A stretch of 64,000 nt of DNA from contig CAIYHG010000149.1 in the NCBI GenBank assembly GCA_903925975.1, positions 1 to 64,000 of the forward strand. The letters run 5' to 3'. Below, piece after piece: positions 37,682 to 44,270 of this stretch. The DNA is from an uncultured Acidobacteriia bacterium. GTDB lineage: Bacteria; Acidobacteriota; Terriglobia; Bryobacterales; Bryobacteraceae. Positions within the stretch are counted from its first letter, which is position 1. The number at the start of each line of letters is the position of its first letter. The notes beneath the pieces were generated by a model, which saw only the letters and a list, made by a program, of their open reading frames with translations, made no database searches and was not told where the DNA came from. The position numbers were made by a program, and so were the translations under genes.

Positions 37682-39421
37682 CTACTCCCACTCGATGGTG
37701 CCCGGCGGTTTGTGAGTGAGGTCGAGGAACACGCCCGCGACGCCATCCACCTGCATGAGTTCCGCCTGCATCTGTTCGAGCAACCCGGCGTCGATCGCAA
37801 CCGACCGCGCGGTCATGCCGTCCACCGAATCCACGGGCCGCAGCACGATGGAGTCGGGCCAGGCGGGCCCGCAGCCCAGCGGAATCAGAATCACCGGGAA
37901 CTGCCAAACCTTGTTGTCGTATCCGCTCTGGTGAGAGAGCCGGCGCACGATGGCGTCCGCGCGCCGCAGCCGGTCCAGCCGGGCCGAAGTGAGCGAACAG
38001 GCGCTGACCTGCATACTTGCGAGTGGCTCCCGCGTCTGAACTGCGGCAATCACGCGGTTCACGGAAGAGAAACGGTTGATCAGGTAGGTAGCGCGGTCGT
38101 GGTCCGCGGTATCGATGGCCAGCACGGGCGCATAGCTGCGCGAGTCGCCCTGCACGCCCACCGAATTCACGGGAATGATGAAGCCCTCCTCGGCGACCCG
38201 CACAGGCGCATCGAACTCGGAGCACAGGCAGCGGATGGCAAGGCCCGGACCCGGGAAGGGATGGCGCTCGATCAGTTCCGCTGGTAGGCCCAACTCGCGC
38301 CCGACTTCGCGCACTTCATCCTTATAGAAGGATTTCAGCGGCTCGATGATCCGCCCGCTCTCAATCAGCTTGCGGATGCCCTCCACGCGGTTGTGATGCG
38401 TCTTGATGACGGCGGCGTTGGCCGTGCCGCCGGATTCGATCGTATCCGGATAGATGGTGCCCTGCCCGAGAATCCAGCGCTCGTCGGCCAAATGGCGCTC
38501 TTGGGCGATGCGCTCCTGAATGCCCACGAACGCTTCGCCGATGATGCGGCGCTTCTGCTCGGGGTCGGTCGCGCCCGCCAAAGCGCCCAGGAACAGTTCC
38601 CCCGCCTCTTCCACGGCGACGCCGGGCAGGCGGCGGACGAAATCGGTTTCGCCCTCGCGCATCAGGCCCGTATCCACATAGACGCCGCGCACGCGGTCTT
38701 CTCCCAGCGCGCGGATGCAGAGGGCGAAGGCCACGCTCGAATCCACGCCTCCGCTGACGAAGAAGAACACGTTGCGGTTGCCCGCAGCCTCGCGAATTTC
38801 CTGCTCCAGCATGGGCACGCGGTGGCGCGGGTCCCAATCCTGCCGGCACCCGCAGACGCCGAAAACGAAGTTGGAGAGGTATTCCCTGCCGCGCGTAGTG
38901 TGTACCACTTCGGGGTGAAACTGGAGGCCGTAGAGCCGCTTTGCGGGGGCGGCGATAGCCGCAATGGCGCAGGTTTCCGTTGAGCCCACCGCGGTGAAGC
39001 CTTCGGGAACTTCCGCCACCACGTCGCGATGGCTCATCCACACCTGCTGCCGCCCGGCCAGGCCGGAAAACAGGGGGTCGGCCGCCTCGGCCAGATCCAA
39101 CGTGGCGAAGCCGTATTCGCCCTTGTCGCCCTTGCGCACCTTGCCGCCGAGCAGGTATGCCATGAGCTGCTGGCCGTAGCAGATTCCCAGCACGGCTTTG
39201 CCGGAAGCGAAGATGGCGGGGTCCACGGTGGGGCTGCCGGGGTCGTAAACGCTGTTCGGCCCCCCGGAGATGATGATGCCGCGCGCCTCGGCCAACTCCG
39301 CGGCGGGAGCGTCGCTCGGGCGCACCTCTGCGTAGACGCCCAGATCGCGAACCTTCCGGGCAATCAGGTGGCAATACTGCCCACCGGCGTCAAGAACAAG
39401 AATTTGCGGAGTGGGATTCAA
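37682..39421 (-). CDS. guaA: GMP synthetase with eukaryote-like C-terminal insertion
   Basis: GuaA aminates XMP to GMP. The class I amidotransferase half has LGICYGQQLMAYLLGG and QFHPEVVHT; the synthetase half has the PP-loop SGGVDSSVAFAL. The protein is 579 residues, against about 525 for the usual bacterial form. After PFPGPGLAIR comes IPVNSVGVQGDSRSYAPVLA, then a linker, then LRRADAIVRRLSHQSGYDNK and QFPVILIPL, before the shared ending THKPPGTIEWE. That order matches the human-type enzyme with its expanded dimerisation region, not the E. coli type. The start is TTG 39421. It is divergent from leuA. Confidence 0.93.
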   Translation of the reverse strand: MNPTPQILVLDAGGQYCHLIARKVRDLGVYAEVRPSDAPAAELAEARGIIISGGPNSVYDPGSPTVDPAIFASGKAVLGICYGQQLMAYLLGGKVRKGDKGEYGFATLDLAEAADPLFSGLAGRQQVWMSHRDVVAEVPEGFTAVGSTETCAIAAIAAPAKRLYGLQFHPEVVHTTRGREYLSNFVFGVCGCRQDWDPRHRVPMLEQEIREAAGNRNVFFFVSGGVDSSVAFALCIRALGEDRVRGVYVDTGLMREGETDFVRRLPGVAVEEAGELFLGALAGATDPEQKRRIIGEAFVGIQERIAQERHLADERWILGQGTIYPDTIESGGTANAAVIKTHHNRVEGIRKLIESGRIIEPLKSFYKDEVREVGRELGLPAELIERHPFPGPGLAIRCLCSEFDAPVRVAEEGFIIPVNSVGVQGDSRSYAPVLAIDTADHDRATYLINRFSSVNRVIAAVQTREPLASMQVSACSLTSARLDRLRRADAIVRRLSHQSGYDNKVWQFPVILIPLGCGPAWPDSIVLRPVDSVDGMTARSVAIDAGLLEQMQAELMQVDGVAGVFLDLTHKPPGTIEWE

Positions 39422-39520
39422 ACTCCGATGTTAGCGCGGACCAAGGGGTTCCCCAAAGCCCAGTCTTCAGCCCGCCCCCAGGATTTCACCCGAGCCGCCT
39501 CTGCGTGTTATCCATGTAAC

Positions 39521-41071
39521 ATGCCCGAAAGAGTTGCTGTTTTCGATACCACTCTGCGCGACGGCGAGCAGGCAGCCGGCACCCGCCTAGGCAGCAAGGA
39601 GAAACTGCACATCGCCGCCCAGTTAGCCCGGCTCGGAGTGGACGTGATTGAGGCGGGGTACCCTAACTCCTCCCCGGAAGATTTCGAGGCCGTACGCCTG
39701 GTGTCGCGCGAGATCGAAGGCCCGGCCATTTGCGCTCTGTCGCGGGCCGTGCCTTCCGATATCGAGTCTTGCGGGAAGGCCTTGGCCAAAGCCAAGCGGC
39801 CCCGCATCCATACGGGCATCGGCGCCTCCGACGTGCATATCCTCGGCAAGTTTCGGGACGAGAAATACGGGCGCACGCTCGAAGAAAAGCGCGAACACAT
39901 CCTCCAGATGGCCGTAGACGCTGTGAAACTGGCCCGGCAATTCGTGGGAGAGGTCGAGTTTTACGCGGAAGACGCCGGACGTTCCGAACCGGCCTATCTG
40001 TTCCGCATGATCGAGGCGGTGATCGCCGCCGGGGCAACCGTGGTCAACATCCCGGACACCACCGGCTACACCGTTCCCGAACAGTACGGCGCCTTGATCC
40101 GCTCGCTCTGCCAGAACGTGCCCAACATCAAGCAGGCCACGATCAGCGTGCATTGCCACGATGACCTCGGAATGGCCGTCGCCAACACCCTGGCGGGCGT
40201 GCGCAACGGCGCGCGGCAGGTGGAAGGCACCATCAACGGAATCGGCGAGCGCGCCGGCAACGCCGCCCTCGAAGAGGTCGTGATGGCGCTGCGGACCCGC
40301 GCCGATTATTTCGGCGTTAAGACCGGCATCGATTCCCGCGAACTGTACCGTACCAGCAGGATGGTGGCTGACCTTCTCGGCATGGCCGTGCCTCCGAACA
40401 AGGCCATCGTGGGCCGCAATGCGTTTTCGCATAGCTCGGGCATTCACGTGGACGGTTTCCTGAAAGAGCGCGAGACCTACGAAATCCTGCGGCCCGAGGA
40501 CGTGGGCATCGAAGAAAGCCGCGTGGTTCTGACCGCGCGCACCGGCCGCGCGGGGCTTCGCGACCGTCTTGGCAAGCTCGGCTTCAAGCTTTCCAAGGAC
40601 GAGTTGGATCAGGCCTATCAACGCTTCCTCAAGCTGGCCGACAAGAAGCAGGAGGTTTTCGACGAAGACCTGGTCTCCATCGTCCACACCGACGTGTGGG
40701 CGCCGCCGGAACTCTACAAGCTCGAATACCTGCAAATCTACAGCGGCACTTCTTCTATCCCCACCGCAACAGTGAAGGTGAAAGTGGGCGAGCTGACTCA
40801 CGCCGGTTCGGCAATCGGGGACGGCCCGGTAGACGCCACCTGCAAAGCCATATCCAGCGTAACGAAGACATCCGCGAAGATGTTGCGCTACGAAATCCGC
40901 GCCGTAACGGGCGGCGCCGAGGCCATGGGCGAAGTCACGGTGCAATTAGAGGATGCCGGCCGCCGCGTGCTGGGCCGCTCCGTTTCCACCGACGTAATCG
41001 AAGCCAGCGCCCGCGCGTATCTGGATGGGTTGAACAAGTTGGCCAACATTCACGCCGCTACGGGAGCATAG
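39521..41071 (+). CDS. leuA: 2-isopropylmalate synthase
   Basis: LeuA joins acetyl-CoA and 2-oxoisovalerate, the committed leucine step. From ATG 39521 it has 516 residues; the open frame further upstream is antisense to guaA and not used. The DRE-TIM barrel shows FDTTLRDGEQAAGTRL (about 7-22), VHCHDDLGMAVANTL and the flexible RNAFSHSSGIHVDGFL. The C-terminal regulatory domain (about 390-510) contains TATVKVKVGELTHAGSAIGD, as in leucine-inhibited enzymes. The usual partners leuB, leuC and leuD are not adjacent. A TGTGGGGC repeat follows. Confidence 0.93.
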   Translation: MPERVAVFDTTLRDGEQAAGTRLGSKEKLHIAAQLARLGVDVIEAGYPNSSPEDFEAVRLVSREIEGPAICALSRAVPSDIESCGKALAKAKRPRIHTGIGASDVHILGKFRDEKYGRTLEEKREHILQMAVDAVKLARQFVGEVEFYAEDAGRSEPAYLFRMIEAVIAAGATVVNIPDTTGYTVPEQYGALIRSLCQNVPNIKQATISVHCHDDLGMAVANTLAGVRNGARQVEGTINGIGERAGNAALEEVVMALRTRADYFGVKTGIDSRELYRTSRMVADLLGMAVPPNKAIVGRNAFSHSSGIHVDGFLKERETYEILRPEDVGIEESRVVLTARTGRAGLRDRLGKLGFKLSKDELDQAYQRFLKLADKKQEVFDEDLVSIVHTDVWAPPELYKLEYLQIYSGTSSIPTATVKVKVGELTHAGSAIGDGPVDATCKAISSVTKTSAKMLRYEIRAVTGGAEAMGEVTVQLEDAGRRVLGRSVSTDVIEASARAYLDGLNKLANIHAATGA

Positions 41072-41111
41072 CAAGGCGCTTCTCGGCTTAACGGAACCCG
41101 CTCCGCGAGCC

Positions 41112-41230
41112 TGTGGGGCAGGCCCCCCGGTGCGTACCGATCCCCTGATCGGCGCCGATTCGGGCCTTCCACGCCGCCTCGGGTTTGCCCGGACCGGGGG
41201 GCCGGCGCGGGCGAGGGCGCCCGCCCCACA
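41112..41230. repeat. 119-bp element bounded by TGTGGGGC / GCCCCACA
   Basis: The gap between the convergent leuA and YdjC-like genes holds an element that begins TGTGGGGC (41112-41119) and ends with its exact reverse complement GCCCCACA (41223-41230). Inside are CCGATC-CCCT-GATCGG and GGACCGGGGGGCCGGCGCGG. The right half resembles 42942-42981. No gene is present. Confidence 0.55.
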
Positions 41231-41252
41231 ATGTGCCAGCGCTGCAATACAT

Positions 41253-42449
41253 CTAGCCGCGCATGTACAGATCGCTGCCGATCACTTTCAGGTGGTCCTG
41301 ATAGTCGCTCCTGCCGTACATAGCATCGCGGAAACTGACCAGTTCGATGCGGTTCTGTTTGATCCAGTTCTTCAACCTCGGATCGCACATGGCCGCGACG
41401 TCCTGTGTCCGGCCGACGACGAACTGCTGGGCGCGGGGGCGGTTGGCGCGCTCACCCAGGCGATAGGTGTAGTAATCCACGTACCCCGGGTGCCAGGCCT
41501 GCGCGAAGACGTAGTCCGGCGGATAATCCAGTATGCCGACGCGGTCTTCCGTATAGAACAGGACCGGGTCGTAGAATTGCTCGACCTTCCCGATGGAATC
41601 GGTCAAGAGGTCGATGTAAGCGAACGTGCCCGCCGGCATGATGATCTTGCGGGCTGCGAATTGCGGATCGGGACCCTGGCCGCCGGCCGGGGGTTGAGGC
41701 GGGGCCTGGGCCGGCGCGTTGGGAGCGCCGCCCCGCCCGGCTGCGGGGGCTGCTGGAGCGCCCGCCGGAGCCGCGCCCGGAAGGTTGTAATACTTCGCCC
41801 ATTCCTCTCCGGCCGCCTTGGCATCGCGGATGCGCTGATTATACTTGTCTGAATAGGCCTTCGTTTTCGCGTTCGGCGGAGCGTTGACCGTGAAATTGCC
41901 AATGAGGCCGAATTGTTCCGACACCTGCGCCATAGCCCTGCCCCAGGGAGCCGTGCCCCTGCCGCCACCGCCGGTATCCGGAGCTTTGCCCAATATCTTG
42001 ACGCATCTCTCCATCTGAGCGCGCAGTTCCAGCAGAGCTTCTTCGAACACGACGTCTTGCGCCTGGCTCAGATCCGTTCTGAACCTTCCTGCAAACTCGC
42101 CGCTCTTCTCGATGAGGGAGGGAACGCGCTTGGGGTCGGCCACCGGCGCGCCCCACATATGCGTGTGCCAGCCGACGGAGAGCCACGGGAACTTGGTCAG
42201 GCGCTCCAGGGCGTCTTCAGTGCCCGGGCTATCCAGCATAACGTCAGCCGCTGTTACCACGCCGTTCTCAATCGCCTCGAAACTTCCGATGTTGCAGAAC
42301 TTGGACATGCCGATGTCGTCCGCCCGGACGACCATCTTCCGGTTCACTTTCGCCGTTCCCTGAGCCGCTAGCGGCAGCGCATTAAGCAGGGCGATGCCGG
42401 CGGCGCCGGCGGCAGCGGTTTGAATGAATGCTCTACGGTCCGTTGTCAT
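41253..42449 (-). CDS. Tat-exported YdjC/ChbG-like polysaccharide deacetylase
   Basis: This 398-residue protein starts MTTDRRAFIQTAAAGAAGIA, a Tat signal (DRRAF) with a cleavage site near AAQG. The body matches the YdjC/ChbG TIM-barrel family: VVRADDIGMSKFCNIGSFEA with the metal-binding DD, VMLDSPGT, and GWHTHMWG with an HxH pair. A roughly 50-residue insert rich in Pro, Ala, Gly and Gln (about 227-277) splits the domain. It probably removes acetyl groups from a sugar polymer outside the cell. AAAGGA lies 6 bases before ATG 42449. A strong hairpin at 42494-42532 separates it from a TonB-receptor relic upstream. Confidence 0.78.
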   Translation of the reverse strand: MTTDRRAFIQTAAAGAAGIALLNALPLAAQGTAKVNRKMVVRADDIGMSKFCNIGSFEAIENGVVTAADVMLDSPGTEDALERLTKFPWLSVGWHTHMWGAPVADPKRVPSLIEKSGEFAGRFRTDLSQAQDVVFEEALLELRAQMERCVKILGKAPDTGGGGRGTAPWGRAMAQVSEQFGLIGNFTVNAPPNAKTKAYSDKYNQRIRDAKAAGEEWAKYYNLPGAAPAGAPAAPAAGRGGAPNAPAQAPPQPPAGGQGPDPQFAARKIIMPAGTFAYIDLLTDSIGKVEQFYDPVLFYTEDRVGILDYPPDYVFAQAWHPGYVDYYTYRLGERANRPRAQQFVVGRTQDVAAMCDPRLKNWIKQNRIELVSFRDAMYGRSDYQDHLKVIGSDLYMRG

Positions 42450-42493
42450 CTGATTTCCTTTCGTTTCAGTGCCGCAATACAAAGGGAAAGATC

Positions 42494-42532
42494 CGCCGGG
42501 CGGCTCTCCGCGGTCTATTGAGCCGCCCGGCG
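42494..42532 (-). terminator. 13-bp hairpin terminator
   Basis: CGCCGGGCGGCTC (42494-42506) and GAGCCGCCCGGCG (42520-42532) pair perfectly. The hairpin lies 71 bases downstream of the relic's stop codon and before the YdjC-like gene, so it probably ended the lost gene's transcript. Confidence 0.65.
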
Positions 42533-42603
42533 TTCGATCTTCATCCGCACAGTTGTTCGCGACCGGCGCCGAAACAACGTGCGCAGCGATGTCTTATTCC
42601 GCT

Positions 42604-42762
42604 TTAGAACTCAATCCGCAGCGTCGTCGAAATCACGCGCGCGGGCAAGGTCGACGTGTACTGCCCATACTGAGTGTTCAGGTTGGTCGCCCCGGAAAGG
42701 CTCATGGTAGCGCCGATCACAGAGCGAAGCATCACGAGGAGAACGATCTCGGGCGGTAAACA
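42604..42762 (-). pseudogene. Possible C-terminal remnant of a TonB-dependent receptor-like protein
   Basis: The minus-strand frame that ends at TAA 42604 reads MSLSGATNLNTQYGQYTSTL and then PARVISTTLRIEF. The pattern N-x-x-x-x-x-G-x-x-T-x-x-x-x-x-R-V-[IV]-x-x-x-L-[RK]-x-x-F with a terminal aromatic resembles the last beta strands of TonB-dependent, CarboxypepD_reg-type receptors, common in Acidobacteria. The frame is closed by TAG at 42763-42765, and upstream sequence shows no more of it. Confidence 0.4.
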
Positions 42763-42765
42763 CTA

Positions 42766-42986
42766 TCTGCGCGAGTTAGCCGCGCCCCTGACTGGGCCTC
42801 TTGGGCCTTCGAACGACGAATCCATTCAGTGATCTGGGAGCGGATCGGAAAGCGTTGGCGACAGGCCCGAGGCGTTGCATGAGAACCGCGCCGGCTTTGC
42901 GCAAGCCTCCGCGAAGTTCGCGGGCCTGTTCGGGCTTGGCCGGACCAGGGGGTCCGGCGCGGACGAGGGCGTCGGCCCCACTTGGT
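42766..42986. other. Gene-free spacer with a GCCCCAC-ended repeat
   Basis: I see no gene here. The part 42942-42981 (CGGACCAGGGGGTCCGGCGC, ending GGCCCCAC) closely matches the right half of the element at 41188-41229, so it is a second, partial copy of that repeat. The rest shows nothing recognisable. Confidence 0.45.
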
Positions 42987-44270
42987 TTACCCGCGCTTCT
43001 TCTTATAGCTCCGCGCTAACTCCATGTAGACGCCTAAGTCGCGGTCGAGGTCCGATTGCGTGCCGTCGAAGTAGAAGTTTCTGATGGGGATGCCGCCTAA
43101 GTCGCGGCTGATGCGCGGGTAGATGGCTTCGCAGACGATGCCGTTCATGCACGTGAAGGGGCTGATATCGATGATGCCGGCGGCGCCCTTCCTGGCCAGA
43201 TAGACCACCTTGCCTACGTTCAGCACCATTTCGCCGAACGCGCCCTCGCGCGGCAGATACGGGCGCGCGCAATCGAGAATCTCGTAGATATCGGGTTCCT
43301 CGCGGCCTTTGAAGTCTTCGGCGAGCGCCTCGATCAGCACGTGCTCGTCGTGCTTCTGCACGCGTTGGCGTACCCAGTTGCCTAGCGCTTCCAGGGTCCA
43401 GATGCGGCCCGCCAGCTTGAGTTTACGGAAATGCTCGGAGTTGGTATACCAGATCCACTCGACGATATCTGAGAGCCACCCCTCGGCTCCGTAGCCTTCC
43501 AGACGGCGGACCAGGTCTTCATTCGAAAACGTGTTCAGGCGGCAGAAGATTTCGCCCACGATGCCAATTACCGGGAGCCCGCCGGGTTTGGTTCCCAGCT
43601 TCCGGAAGCGGTCGCGGCCCCGAATAATCGCTTCGCGGAGCGCGTGCAGCTGCGCACCGGGGTCGGTGGATGTGGTTTCGATGGTTTTGCAGACGTCATC
43701 GAGCGATTGTTCGTAAATGCCATCGGCGTCGCCCGGCGCGGCCTCGTACGGGCGGTGAATCAGCAGCAGCTTTTGCAGCAGGTCGGCTGCGAGCAGGGCG
43801 CGCCAGCCGGTGCGCACGAACGGCTTCGAAAGCGTCCCCAACCCTCCGTAGGCGTTCTTACTGGTAGGCGAGAGTATTTCCACCCCGGCGTGCCCGGTAG
43901 TATCGAGCACGTGCCGCAGATACGGCGCGTATTGGCCGAAACGGCAAGGGCCTTCGGCGGTGGGCATGAACAGGGCCACGCGGGAGGAATCCGTGCCCGG
44001 CGTTTCGAGCAGGCGCATGAAATCGCCCACGGTGACCTTGGCTGGATAGCATTCGTCGCCCGAAGTATACTTGGCGCCGAGTTCGCGGGTTCGGTCGTCG
44101 GAGGGCGGCGTCGGTTCCGCATCCAATCCGATGGCGCGGAAAGCGGACGCGAACGCCCGCGCGCTGCCGTAAGCCATCGGAGGAATGTAGATGCGCTTGC
44201 TCTTTAGTGGATGGTCGGCTGCCCCGGCCGCGGTGTTTGCGGGGGCGGCTCCGTCGACGATTGGTAACAT
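42987..44270 (-). CDS. HgdB/BcrC-like C-terminal component of an acyl-CoA dehydratase-activase-type system
   Basis: This 427-residue protein matches the last third of large activase-related proteins. It has KRIYIPPMAYGSARAFASAF (about 24-43), SGDECYPAKVTVGDFMRLLE (with Cys), MPTAEGPCRFGQYAPYLRHV (with Cys) and DISPFTCMNGIVCEAIYPRI (two Cys) near the C-terminus. These cysteines could bind an iron-sulphur cluster. Its first 67 bases overlap the end of the 1,021-residue activase gene in another frame, so it is translationally coupled to it. AAAGGGA precedes the ATG at modest distance. The reaction is unknown; ATP-driven low-potential electron transfer is the family theme. Confidence 0.75.
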   Translation of the reverse strand: MLPIVDGAAPANTAAGAADHPLKSKRIYIPPMAYGSARAFASAFRAIGLDAEPTPPSDDRTRELGAKYTSGDECYPAKVTVGDFMRLLETPGTDSSRVALFMPTAEGPCRFGQYAPYLRHVLDTTGHAGVEILSPTSKNAYGGLGTLSKPFVRTGWRALLAADLLQKLLLIHRPYEAAPGDADGIYEQSLDDVCKTIETTSTDPGAQLHALREAIIRGRDRFRKLGTKPGGLPVIGIVGEIFCRLNTFSNEDLVRRLEGYGAEGWLSDIVEWIWYTNSEHFRKLKLAGRIWTLEALGNWVRQRVQKHDEHVLIEALAEDFKGREEPDIYEILDCARPYLPREGAFGEMVLNVGKVVYLARKGAAGIIDISPFTCMNGIVCEAIYPRISRDLGGIPIRNFYFDGTQSDLDRDLGVYMELARSYKKKRG

